NCBI GenBank assembly: GCA_947452875.1
Contig: CANGEZ010000083.1
Coordinates: 1-8,054, forward strand
Length of the DNA stretch: 8,054 nucleotides
Direction of reading: 5' to 3'
Origin: Chitinophagaceae bacterium
GTDB lineage: Bacteria > Bacteroidota > Bacteroidia > Chitinophagales > Chitinophagaceae
Shown: positions 1 to 6,486 of the stretch, piece after piece
Position numbering within the stretch: the first letter of the stretch is position 1
Layout: the number at the start of each line of letters is the position of its first letter
Translations under genes and position numbers: made by a program
The notes under the pieces: generated by a model
Databases searched by the model: none
Told to the model about the DNA's origin: nothing
Seen by the model: the letters and a program-made list of their open reading frames with translations, nothing else

Positions 1-1337
1 CCATATTGAACATATAAATCAAGAAGCTTGTCGAACAAACTTCTTCCTTTGTTTTTTTCATAAGCCGCCATTTCGCAAATAATGGTTACCGCACTTACGG
101 CGTCCTTATCACGAATATCATTGCCAATCATCAAACCAAAACTTTCTTCACCGCCAACAATATAATTTTCGTTGCCTTCTTTTTCTTTAATCAATGAAGC
201 GATCCATTTAAAACCGGTAAGAACATTGTAGCAATTCACACCATTGGCTTTGGCAATCACATCTATCATGTCAGTGGTGACAATGGTTTTAATCACCATG
301 TCATTAGGTTGCGCAATCCCTTTCGCCTTGCGAGCTTCTATCATATAATTAAAAGCCAATAATGCGGTCTGGTTACCATTCATCAGTATCCATTCGCCTT
401 TGTTGTTTTTAACGCCAATGCCCACTCTATCTGCATCAGGATCTGTTCCCAATAAAATATCCGCATCTAAAGATTTGGCTTGTTGCAAACCCATGCTCAT
501 GGTTTCAGTTTCTTCTGGATTGGGATAAATCACTGTCGGGAAATTTCCATCGGGTACTGATTGCTCTTTTACAATATGCACATTAGTAAAACCGTATGCT
601 TTGAGTGCATCAGGTACAAGCATGATACCCGAGCCATGTATAGGAGTGTACACTATTTTCAAATTGTGCTGAGCCTGACAAACCTCAGGATATACGCTCA
701 ATCCTTTAACCATATTCAAATAAGCGGCATCGATTTCTTTTCCAATGATAGTAATATTATCATCACCTCCACTCCATTTTACTTCGTCTACTGATGATAT
801 TTTTTCTACTTCGATGATTACATTTTTATCATGGGGTGGTACCATTTGTGCGCCATCATCCCAATAAGCTTTATATCCATTGTATTCTTTGGGATTGTGA
901 CTTGCCGTGCAAACCACGCCACCTTTGCATTGTAAATGACGGATGGTAAAACTCAATTCGGGCGTAGGACGCAGACTTTCAAAAAGAAAAACTTTAATAC
1001 CATTGGCTGCAAATACATTGGCAGTAATTTCAGCAAACTCGCGACTATTATTTCTGCAATCATGCGCAATAGCCACACGAATTTCATCACTGAAACATTT
1101 TTTCAAATAGTTGGCATAACCTTGAGTAGCCATACCCACAGTATATTTATTCATCCTGTTGGTGCCGATGCCCATGATGCCACGAAGGCCTCCGGTTCCA
1201 AATTCGAGATTTCTATAAAAAGCATCGGCTAATTCATCAGCATTTTCTGATTGCATTTTTACAATGGCCGCTTTGGTAGCTTCGTCATAATTTCCTTCCA
1301 GCCATTTATTTACTTTTTCCTGAATTGCAGTATCCAT
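1..1337 (-). CDS. pgcA: Phosphoglucomutase/phosphomannomutase (phospho-sugar mutase), 3' end beyond window
   Basis: Alpha-D-phosphohexomutase that interconverts hexose 1-phosphate and 6-phosphate in the cytoplasm, feeding glycolysis and nucleotide-sugar synthesis. The 445 visible codons start at the ATG at 1337 (MDTAIQEKVNKWLEG). Seen in order: the N-terminal signature EFGTGGLRGIMG.GTNRMN typical of the PgcA/PGM2 branch; the phosphoserine loop TASHNP with Ser146; the metal-binding loop DPDADR with D299, D301 and D303; and the sugar-binding loop GGEESFG at 395-401. Family members are about 570-580 residues, so roughly the last 130, with the phosphate-binding C-terminal domain, lie off the left edge. 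All catalytic motifs present are intact and no frameshift is seen. The symbol follows the closest characterised relative I recognise, Bacillus subtilis PgcA. Whether glucose or mannose phosphate is preferred cannot be read from the sequence. Divergent from the DUF2279 gene. Confidence 0.93.
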   Translation of the reverse strand, partial: MDTAIQEKVNKWLEGNYDEATKAAIVKMQSENADELADAFYRNLEFGTGGLRGIMGIGTNRMNKYTVGMATQGYANYLKKCFSDEIRVAIAHDCRNNSREFAEITANVFAANGIKVFLFESLRPTPELSFTIRHLQCKGGVVCTASHNPKEYNGYKAYWDDGAQMVPPHDKNVIIEVEKISSVDEVKWSGGDDNITIIGKEIDAAYLNMVKGLSVYPEVCQAQHNLKIVYTPIHGSGIMLVPDALKAYGFTNVHIVKEQSVPDGNFPTVIYPNPEETETMSMGLQQAKSLDADILLGTDPDADRVGIGVKNNKGEWILMNGNQTALLAFNYMIEARKAKGIAQPNDMVIKTIVTTDMIDVIAKANGVNCYNVLTGFKWIASLIKEKEGNENYIVGGEESFGLMIGNDIRDKDAVSAVTIICEMAAYEKNKGRSLFDKLLDLYVQY

Positions 1338-1359
1338 ATTTGATATTATTTGTAGTTTC

Positions 1360-1391
1360 CAAAAATAAATTATTCGGAACGGATAAACTAA
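1360..1391 (-). promoter_or_regulatory. Putative Bacteroidota promoter of the phosphohexomutase gene
   Basis: On the minus strand the box TATTTTTG (1367-1360) fits the Bacteroidota -7 consensus TAnnTTTG. Twenty bases upstream is TTAG (1391-1388), one mismatch from the -33 element TTTG. Transcription would start near 1353, leaving a leader of about 15 bases before the ATG at 1337. The motif match is visible; promoter activity is inferred, and such short AT-rich boxes occur by chance. Confidence 0.4.
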
Positions 1392-1400
1392 GTTTAATCC

Positions 1401-1408
1401 TACTTTTG
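1401..1408 (+). promoter_or_regulatory. Possible -7 box upstream of the DUF2279 gene
   Basis: TACTTTTG matches the Bacteroidota -7 consensus TAnnTTTG exactly, but no good TTTG lies 19-21 bases upstream, so support is weak. If used, transcription would begin around 1415. That favours the ATG at 1455 or 1503 over the in-frame ATG at 1419. Confidence 0.3.
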
Positions 1409-1454
1409 TTAAAATAAATTGGAAATAAAGATTGAATTTGTTTTGTTAGTAAAA

Positions 1455-2498
1455 ATGAAGAAAAATAGCACCAATATCATTGCCAATTTGTTTTGCTCAA
1501 CAATGTCTCCTGTAAGGGACGTTGCGTTGATCATTTTCATGCTTTGCTACTCTACTTTTTTTCCTGCTCATTCTCTGGCTCAGCAAACAACCATCAGCGA
1601 CAGTACTTTATACAAACAAAATATTTACACAGGATATATCTGGGAATTGCCTGCAACAAAATTAACTGTTACAAACGCAGCTCTCATCAACGCCGGCATT
1701 TACGGTGGCAGTATGATTGGCCTTTACGCAGCTTGGTATCAGAAATATCCTCAAAGCCATTTTCATACTTTTAATGATTGGGAAGAATGGCGTCAAATGG
1801 ATAAAATTGGGCATGCTTACAGCGCGTATACCATGGGACGTTATAGTATGGAATTATGGAAACAAACCAACTTATCACGAAAGAAAAAAATATGGATTGG
1901 CGGTCTTAGTGGTGCTTTTTACCAAACTGTCATTGAAACTTTGGATGGATTCAGTTCTCAATGGGGATGGAGCTGGGGTGATATCGGTGCCAATATCATT
2001 GGCAGTGGAAGTTTGATAGCACAAGAAATCGCTTGGGATGAACAAAGAATTCAAATCAAAACATCATTCCACAAAATGAATTATGATGATGCGGCATTGA
2101 ATGAAAGAAGCAATTCAATTTTTGGTAAAACATTAGCCGAACGTTCATTGAAAGATTATAACGGTCAAACCTACTGGATTAGCGGAACGCTAAAATCATT
2201 TTTCCCTGAGTCGAAAATTCCTGCTTGGTTGCAAGTTTCGATTGGAACAGGTGTTGATGGATTATTTGGTGCCAGAGAAAATTTGGCAAAAGATATAAAT
2301 GGTAACATCACATTCGACAGAAGCAGCATTCCCAGGATTCGTCAATGGTACTTTGCTCCCGATATCGATCTTACCAAAATAAAAACGAAAAGAAAAGGAA
2401 TTAAAACCGCTTTGTTTATCCTCAATGCTTTGAAATTTCCTGCACCAACATTGGAACTTTCCAATTCAAAACTAAAAATGCACTGGTTTTATTTTTAA
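1455..2498 (+). CDS. DUF2279 family secreted protein, function unknown
   Basis: 347-residue protein of the DUF2279 (YfiM-like) family; no biochemical role is established. Seen: a hydrophobic segment at about residues 25-36 followed by PAHSLA|QQ, a likely signal peptidase I site. The conserved core follows, with MDKIGHAYSAY (M115-Y125; H120 invariant-looking) and ETLDGFSSQWGWSWGDIGAN (161-180), rich in Trp and acidic residues. The C-terminus ends in aromatic residues (MHWFYF), as in many outer-membrane proteins. The mature protein is therefore probably periplasmic or outer-membrane; this is inferred. Three in-frame ATGs are possible: 1419 (too close to the putative promoter), 1455 (MKKNS, chosen) and 1503 (MSPVRDVAL, giving a more typical 26-residue signal peptide). 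The 1503 ATG lies inside a 32-bp dispersed repeat. The stop overlaps the convergent phosphoribosyltransferase stop. Confidence 0.75.
   Translation: MKKNSTNIIANLFCSTMSPVRDVALIIFMLCYSTFFPAHSLAQQTTISDSTLYKQNIYTGYIWELPATKLTVTNAALINAGIYGGSMIGLYAAWYQKYPQSHFHTFNDWEEWRQMDKIGHAYSAYTMGRYSMELWKQTNLSRKKKIWIGGLSGAFYQTVIETLDGFSSQWGWSWGDIGANIIGSGSLIAQEIAWDEQRIQIKTSFHKMNYDDAALNERSNSIFGKTLAERSLKDYNGQTYWISGTLKSFFPESKIPAWLQVSIGTGVDGLFGARENLAKDINGNITFDRSSIPRIRQWYFAPDIDLTKIKTKRKGIKTALFILNALKFPAPTLELSNSKLKMHWFYF
1496..1527 (+). repeat. 32-bp dispersed repeat, copy 1, inside the DUF2279 coding sequence
   Basis: This stretch matches the reverse complement of 5323-5354 at 30 of 32 bases. It contains an imperfect palindrome (GTCTCCT-loop-AGGGAC). 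One of the two differences falls in the hairpin loop (GTA here, GCA in the other copy), so the stem is preserved. In the DUF2279 frame it reads as STMSPVRDVA, just before the hydrophobic core of the signal peptide. The match is seen directly; that it is a REP-like dispersed element is inferred from two copies. Confidence 0.75.
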
Positions 2499-2989
2499 TG
2501 AGATGAGTTAACGATAAATGCTTTTGAAACTTCACCGGACTCCACTTCCACGATGATATTTTCTTGTTGAGTAGTGGCTACAGAAAGTCCAACATAATTT
2601 ACCGCGACCGGAAACTTCTTATGCGTTCTTTCCACTAGAATTACCGTTTCAATTTGAGCCGGATGGAAATCCAACAAAGGTTTCATAGCATATAACATGG
2701 TGCTGCCGCTATTGGCAACATCGTCAATCAACAAAATAGACTTGTTATTAAAATCAATGGATTTACTTAATGTAATTTCACCCGGATTTCTTTTGTCCAT
2801 AGACAACTCAATAACATCAATATCTCCTGCAAAATTCGGCTTCAGAAATTCAGCGATTTTTTCAGCGATAAAAATGCCATTTTCTTTTATTCCAATTAAT
2901 ATCAAAGAAGTTTTATCGTGATTGCGTTCGGCGATTTCCATGGCCATGCGGCGCATTTTCTTTTCGGCAGTACTTTTATCGAGAATCAT
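2495..2989 (-). CDS. PyrR-like phosphoribosyltransferase family protein
   Basis: 164-residue cytoplasmic type I phosphoribosyltransferase. Seen: the PRPP-binding loop ILLIDDVANSGST (residues 85-97, acidic pair D89/D90); the preceding strand LILIGIKENGIFIAEKI (29-45), which aligns with PyrR LVGIKTRGIYLAKRL; and a C-terminal LVERTHKKFPVAVNYVGLSV (118-137), matching PyrR LVDRGHRELPIRADYIG. The family transfers phosphoribose from PRPP to a base, classically uracil, and PyrR also binds pyr mRNA. No pyr gene or attenuator is visible here, so regulation of pyrimidine genes is not supported and the substrate is open. The ATG at 2989 is chosen because MILDKSTAEKK aligns with the PyrR start; upstream in-frame ATGs at 3040 and 3031 would add only unconserved residues. 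It is convergent and overlapping with the DUF2279 gene, and divergent from the HdrC-like gene. Confidence 0.85.
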   Translation of the reverse strand: MILDKSTAEKKMRRMAMEIAERNHDKTSLILIGIKENGIFIAEKIAEFLKPNFAGDIDVIELSMDKRNPGEITLSKSIDFNNKSILLIDDVANSGSTMLYAMKPLLDFHPAQIETVILVERTHKKFPVAVNYVGLSVATTQQENIIVEVESGEVSKAFIVNSSH

Positions 2990-3076
2990 AATTACTAATT
3001 TTTCAGCAACGAAATTCCGAAAATATTTCATAGTAAACACAAATACTTTACCTTAGCCGATAATAAAATTTGTGAC

Positions 3077-4363
3077 ATGGCATATATACAACAGATTGAA
3101 TTTCTTGTGCTGTTAGTAATAGCGATTACGCTTTTTTCGAAAAACATCGGACAAATCAAAAAAAATATTTTTCTGGGTAAGGACGAAGATCTTTCAGACA
3201 ATCCTTCCGCCAGATGGAAAAATGTGGTGTTGCTGGCATTGGGACAAAAGAAAATGTTTCGCAATCCTTTTGTTGCGGTAATGCACCTTATCATTTATGC
3301 AGGATTCATCATCATCAATATAGAAGTACTGGAAATCGTGCTAGACGGATTGCTAGGTACACATCGCCTATTTGAAAAACCATTGGGTTCATTTTATACA
3401 TTCCTCATCAATTCATTTGAAATACTTGCATTTTTAGTGATTGTCGTTTGTGTGATTTTTTTAATGAGAAGAAATGTAATCAAACTGAAAAGATTCATCA
3501 GCAAAGATTTGAATGGATGGCCAAGATCAGATGCGAATTTGATTTTGATAACTGAAATTATTTTGATGGGATTATTCATTAAAATGAACGCTGCAGATTC
3601 TGCAATGAGTAATTCAAATGAAACTTTTGTGATTTCAGGATGGTTGGTTCCGATGTACAAAAACATGTTCAATCACCATCAACTAGAATTGATAGAAAGA
3701 ACTTGCTGGTGGATTCATATTTTCGGCATTTTCGCTTTCTTGAATTACTTGCCTTACAGTAAACATCTTCACATTTTACTGGCTTTCCCTAACGCATACT
3801 ATGCACGTTTAAAACCAATGGGTGAAATGCACAACATGGAAAATGTACAGAATGAAGTGAAGTACATGATGCAACCCGAACTCGCTCCTACCGGCGATGC
3901 CCAACCGATGAAATTTGGCGCTAAGGATGTGATGGATTTGAGCTGGAAGAATTTGCTGGATGCTTATAGCTGTACAGAATGCGGAAGATGTTCAACTGCT
4001 TGTCCGGCTAACCAAACTGGAAAAACATTGAGTCCAAGAAAAATCATGATGGACACACGAGATCGCTTGGAAGAAGTGGGAAGAAACATCAAAAAGAATG
4101 GTTCATTTGTAGACGACGGCAAGAAATTAATCAACGATTATATCACAGTTGAGGAGCTTCGTGCCTGTACTACCTGTAACGCTTGTGTGCAGGAATGTCC
4201 GATTAGTATCAGTCCTTTGGATATCATCATGGAACTCCGTCGTAGCCTAATTATGGAAGACAGCAATGCGCCTCAAGAATGGAATGGCATGTTCAGTAAT
4301 ATTGAAAATAACTTTGCGCCTTGGAAGTTGCGTCCGGATGATAGGGATGCGTGGACGGCTTAA
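3077..4363 (+). CDS. HdrC-like membrane-bound (Fe-S)-binding oxidoreductase subunit
   Basis: 428-residue electron-transfer subunit. The N-terminal half has about five membrane segments (roughly 5-23, 65-90, 107-130, 153-172, 211-240) with His70, His214, His230 and His232 in or next to them, as in NarI-type heme b domains. The cytoplasmic half carries two [4Fe-4S] motifs, CTECGRCSTACP (C299, C302, C305, C309) and CTTCNACVQECP (C364, C367, C370, C374), as in HdrC/GlpC. The family passes electrons between a quinone pool and a CCG-domain partner. The natural substrate of this Bacteroidota type is not known to me. The partner is very probably the HdrB-like protein at 6558, now more than 2 kb away. 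No convincing promoter was found in the short divergent gap upstream (2990-3076). Heme ligation by the histidines is inference. Confidence 0.88.
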   Translation: MAYIQQIEFLVLLVIAITLFSKNIGQIKKNIFLGKDEDLSDNPSARWKNVVLLALGQKKMFRNPFVAVMHLIIYAGFIIINIEVLEIVLDGLLGTHRLFEKPLGSFYTFLINSFEILAFLVIVVCVIFLMRRNVIKLKRFISKDLNGWPRSDANLILITEIILMGLFIKMNAADSAMSNSNETFVISGWLVPMYKNMFNHHQLELIERTCWWIHIFGIFAFLNYLPYSKHLHILLAFPNAYYARLKPMGEMHNMENVQNEVKYMMQPELAPTGDAQPMKFGAKDVMDLSWKNLLDAYSCTECGRCSTACPANQTGKTLSPRKIMMDTRDRLEEVGRNIKKNGSFVDDGKKLINDYITVEELRACTTCNACVQECPISISPLDIIMELRRSLIMEDSNAPQEWNGMFSNIENNFAPWKLRPDDRDAWTA

Positions 4364-4367
4364 AAAA

Positions 4368-4393
4368 GTTTCAAAGGTTCAAAAGGTTTAATT
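4368..4393 (+). repeat. TTCAAAGGTTCAAAAGGTTTAAT dispersed repeat
   Basis: It begins a few bases after the HdrC-like stop codon. The core GTTCAAAAGGTTTAAT recurs inverted at 5275-5308 and 7421-7460, and in related form at 7956-7998 and 8035-8052. Sixteen consecutive bases match between this copy and the reverse complement of the 5275-5308 copy. Confidence 0.7.
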
Positions 4394-4402
4394 CGCAATA
4401 CT

Positions 4403-4430
4403 GGTTTAAAGGTTTAATGGTTTAAGGTTT
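4403..4430 (+). repeat. Tandem GGTTTAAN, three units plus a partial
   Basis: GGTTTAAA, GGTTTAAT and GGTTTAAG stand head to tail, followed by GTTT. The 8-base period is clear. It appears to be a degenerate tandem expansion of the neighbouring TTTAAACC-type repeat. Confidence 0.7.
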
Positions 4431-4499
4431 TTACTAATTGAGAAAATCGAACAACAATCAAATTAATCCTCTGAAGATTGAATTAAAAAACTTAGTGAA

Positions 4500-4523
4500 C
4501 CTTTATGCCTTCGTGCCTTTGTG
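4500..4523 (+). repeat. Tandem CCTTNRTG, three 8-base units
   Basis: CCTTTATG, CCTTCGTG and CCTTTGTG are directly adjacent. Similar CCTTTGTG/CCTTCGTG strings are, to my recollection, common intergenic repeats in Bacteroidota; I cannot verify that here. No coding role is seen. Confidence 0.65.
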
Positions 4524-4568
4524 GCAAAAACAAACAACGTCAAACAAGCGCAGCGATGAAACGCCAAA

Positions 4569-5216
4569 TTACAAACCGGCTTCCTTCTTCTTCCTCATCA
4601 TCTTCCACAATTGAATCACAGCTGTAATCGCAAAAATCGATCCTATTACCCAATTTAAATAATGTTCACTGTTGGCAATTTTACTCACCATATACTTGCC
4701 TCCGAATATAAAAACAGCGTTTCCCATAAGGGTTCCGATGCCGATGCCAACGATATAAAAATTGTATTGAGCATTCACCGGTTCGAGGATTTTTTTAGTA
4801 AACAATACCGTGCTCCAACCAAACCAAAATGGAATTTGAACTGGATTTATCGCACTCATAAAAGCACCTAGAAAAAAACGATGCATTTTATTATTGAGCA
4901 TGATATTCTTAGCCTCCCCACCTTCTTTCATAGCGGCCATAAAACTACCAATGGCTAATGCCAAAATAATAGCCAATGTGATCCATTCCATTACGCGCAT
5001 TAATACGGCTTGTTTTCTCACCCAATCAATACCCACCAAAGAAATACGCACATAGATCATTTCTACAAACAAAGAACCTATTGAAAAGTATAGTGCATTG
5101 GCAATACTTTCCTGAATGCCAATTTGCATAGCAGCCACATTTAGCGTTCCGAGTGGCAAAGAACCCAGAAAGCTTATTAGCAAACCCCAGGAGAATATTT
5201 TGATGAATTTAGACAT
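4569..5216 (-). CDS. LysE-family inner-membrane transporter
   Basis: 215-residue protein with about six hydrophobic segments (roughly 6-30, 40-62, 75-95, 112-138, 151-172, 186-204). The signature GSLPLGTLNVAAMQIG (18-33) is typical of the LysE/RhtB exporter superfamily start, and INPVQIPFWFGW (123-134) matches the second conserved Asn-Pro region. The family exports amino acids or other small solutes; the substrate here is unknown. The start is set at the ATG at 5216 (MSKFIKIFSWGLL), the normal family N-terminus. The frame stays open for 36 more codons to a GTG at 5324, but those codons lie in three dispersed repeats and encode nothing family-like. It lies 206 bases downstream of the ATP-grasp gene on the same strand and might be co-transcribed with it, although repeats fill the gap. 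It interrupts the HdrC/HdrB-like gene pair. Confidence 0.82.
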   Translation of the reverse strand: MSKFIKIFSWGLLISFLGSLPLGTLNVAAMQIGIQESIANALYFSIGSLFVEMIYVRISLVGIDWVRKQAVLMRVMEWITLAIILALAIGSFMAAMKEGGEAKNIMLNNKMHRFFLGAFMSAINPVQIPFWFGWSTVLFTKKILEPVNAQYNFYIVGIGIGTLMGNAVFIFGGKYMVSKIANSEHYLNWVIGSIFAITAVIQLWKMMRKKKEAGL

Positions 5217-5230
5217 AAAGACGTTTGGTG

Positions 5231-5260
5231 GCCCCCTCAATCCCCCAAAGGGGGAAGTTG
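5231..5260 (+). repeat. CCCCC-type 30-bp repeat, copy 1
   Basis: Identical to 7337-7366 at 29 of 30 bases and in the same orientation. It contains a perfect 6-bp stem TCCCCC-AAA-GGGGGA at 5241-5255. It lies just upstream of the LysE-type start codon, where read-through would encode TSPFGGLRGPP. No U-tract follows, so it is not a standard terminator. Confidence 0.8.
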
Positions 5261-5274
5261 AAGCTGTTTTATAA

Positions 5275-5308
5275 TTTGAACTTTTTGAACTTATTAAACC
5301 TTTTGAAC
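5275..5308 (+). repeat. TTTGAAC/TTTAAACC dispersed repeat
   Basis: TTTGAAC occurs twice, followed by TTATTAAACC and TTTTGAAC. It matches 7421-7460 in the same orientation, with only one mismatch over 24 bases spanning TTGAACTnATTAAACC and TTTTGAAC, and the inverse of 4368-4393. It sits about 15 bases after a CCCCC repeat; the copy at 7421 also follows one. Confidence 0.75.
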
Positions 5309-5322
5309 AAATGCCTTGCATC

Positions 5323-5354
5323 ACGCAACGTCCCTTGCAGGAGACATTGCTGAG
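5323..5354 (-). repeat. 32-bp dispersed repeat, copy 2, intergenic
   Basis: Reverse-strand copy of 1496-1527 with two differences. Its core at 5330-5345 folds as GTC-(T bulge)-CCT, loop GCA, AGG-GAC when read on the minus strand. It lies between the LysE-type and ATP-grasp genes, directly next to the hairpin at 5363-5385. Confidence 0.75.
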
Positions 5355-5362
5355 AAGATAAT

Positions 5363-5385
5363 GACGAGGTCAAAAGACCTTCGTC
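5363..5385 (-). repeat. Inverted repeat / hairpin downstream of the ATP-grasp gene
   Basis: GACGAGGTC-AAAA-GACCTTCGTC forms a 9-bp stem with one bulged base and a 4-base loop. On the minus strand it lies 38 bases past the ATP-grasp stop and could stabilise or end that transcript. The following bases (ATTATCTTCTC) are only weakly U-rich, so a terminator role is uncertain. It may be part of a larger two-hairpin element with 5323-5354. Confidence 0.55.
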
Positions 5386-5427
5386 AGCATATCTAGTATC
5401 CAGCATCTAGTATCGAGCACATCTACC
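5386..5427. repeat. Degenerate tandem AGCATCTAGTATC, about three units
   Basis: AGCATATCTAGTATCC (5386-5401) and AGCATCTAGTATCG (5402-5415) are followed by a decayed AGCACATCTACC (5416-5427). The third unit overlaps the TAG stop codon (5425-5423) of the ATP-grasp gene, so the repeat reaches the very end of the reading frame. Confidence 0.65.
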
Positions 5428-6472
5428 CCATCCTCCCATCCACTTCCCTCATCACCTTATACAACTCCTTTGTTTTTTTCAAAAATTTATATCCTTTCAT
5501 AAATGACCAAGGAGCGAGTCCTTGCTTTCGATTGTAACGGCTGATTTGGTATAAGTCCTTCCAATGCGCTAGAATTTCTGCATAGGCACCGAACAATGTA
5601 TAACCGGTATCGTAAAAATGGTTGGGTTCGGCACCGCAGCCATTGTATTCAATAATAGAATAGTTCTTGTCATTTTTTAAATCCTCAACATTTGTACACA
5701 TGATATCATACCTGCCGTAAAAGAAATCATTGATTTCATGACTCAATTTATCAAAAACAGAAACTAACTTCTCATCAATATGTTCTTTCAAATCTACGAA
5801 ATGTGCGCCACGATTGTGATTGGCAGCATAACTCAGAATATATTTTCCTCCGACTGGAATGATGGTATCAAGTGATTCTTTGTTTTTAGTCAAATGCTCT
5901 TCCAATCTTTTGGCTGCTTTAGGATGGGTAAGAATAAGTTCTTTTACTGTTGATTTTCCATCTCCAACAATATGCAAAGGAATCTTATGCAAGAAGCCGG
6001 TTACTTTTCCTTTAGATGCTTTAGGATGTCTTATATAAAAAACACTCATTTCCAAAGGATAGGTAATCATGGCTTGCATGATATATTCTATCGGCACATG
6101 TTGATGGTAGTTTCGCAATTGTGCTTCATTATCAATTTTCCTGAACAAAATACCTTGTCCACCGATTTCGGGTTTTACTACAAAGGGATATTTCAGATTA
6201 TGTATTTGAACTTGATTAAGGACTTCATCAAATGGAACCTCAGGTCGAATATTTACCGTTGTTGGAAATAAATGTGGCGGCAGCAAATCATACATTTCGC
6301 GTTTGGGTTCGCCTTCCATACCACCGAAAGTGAGTTTGGGATTACTGGGCGTAAAAAACCAAACTGCCCGTGACCTTAGGATATAATACAACCACATAGG
6401 CGCAACAGGAGCATATAGCAAATTGAAAGGCCAGGCTTCCCAATGGGTTATTTTCTTCCAGATTTTTTTCAA
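5423..6472 (-). CDS. ATP-grasp domain protein, substrate unknown
   Basis: 349-residue cytoplasmic or membrane-associated protein with an ATP-grasp fold, related in form to D-Ala-D-Ala ligase and RimK-type ligases. Seen: a nucleotide-binding strand and glycine loop FVVKPEIGGQGILFRKI (K100 as probable ATP contact), and the metal-site pair GRYDIMC (D256) and IIEYNGCGAEPNH (E275, N277). Such enzymes join a carboxylate to an amine or thiol through an acyl-phosphate. No substrate-specific motif is recognised. A hydrophobic stretch WPFNLLYAPVAPMWLYY at about 14-30 could anchor it. The start is uncertain: the frame reaches an ATG at 6523, but a good promoter box lies at 6494-6487, inside that extension. 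The TTG at 6472 (read LKKIWKKITHWEAW, giving MKKIW...) is therefore preferred. It sits opposite to, and between, the two HdrC/HdrB-like genes. Confidence 0.75.
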   Translation of the reverse strand: MKKIWKKITHWEAWPFNLLYAPVAPMWLYYILRSRAVWFFTPSNPKLTFGGMEGEPKREMYDLLPPHLFPTTVNIRPEVPFDEVLNQVQIHNLKYPFVVKPEIGGQGILFRKIDNEAQLRNYHQHVPIEYIMQAMITYPLEMSVFYIRHPKASKGKVTGFLHKIPLHIVGDGKSTVKELILTHPKAAKRLEEHLTKNKESLDTIIPVGGKYILSYAANHNRGAHFVDLKEHIDEKLVSVFDKLSHEINDFFYGRYDIMCTNVEDLKNDKNYSIIEYNGCGAEPNHFYDTGYTLFGAYAEILAHWKDLYQISRYNRKQGLAPWSFMKGYKFLKKTKELYKVMREVDGRMG

Positions 6473-6486
6473 GTTGTAATTAATTT

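Larger units (their letters stand above)
4364..4568. other. Gene-free repeat region between convergent genes
   Basis: 205 bases between the HdrC-like stop and the LysE-type stop. They hold three recognisable repeat blocks, listed separately, and AT-rich filler. A weak stem with one bulge (AATTAATC/GATTGAATT, about 4461-4484) is followed by A residues on the plus strand, so it is not a convincing intrinsic terminator. No gene was seen. Confidence 0.7.

Noticed and set aside
936..1232. Open frame of 98 codons on the plus strand
   Set aside because: Antisense to a well-conserved phosphohexomutase frame; its translation resembles no family and is explained as a shadow.
4364..5422. Short repeats as a CRISPR array or origin iterons
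   Set aside because: Units are 7-16 bases, directly adjacent or irregularly spaced, of several different families, with no regular spacers, Cas genes or replication genes.
5423..6472. ATP-grasp gene as D-alanine-D-alanine ligase
   Set aside because: The fold motifs are generic; the D-Ala-D-Ala ligase signatures and length pattern are not recognised, so only the superfamily is claimed.
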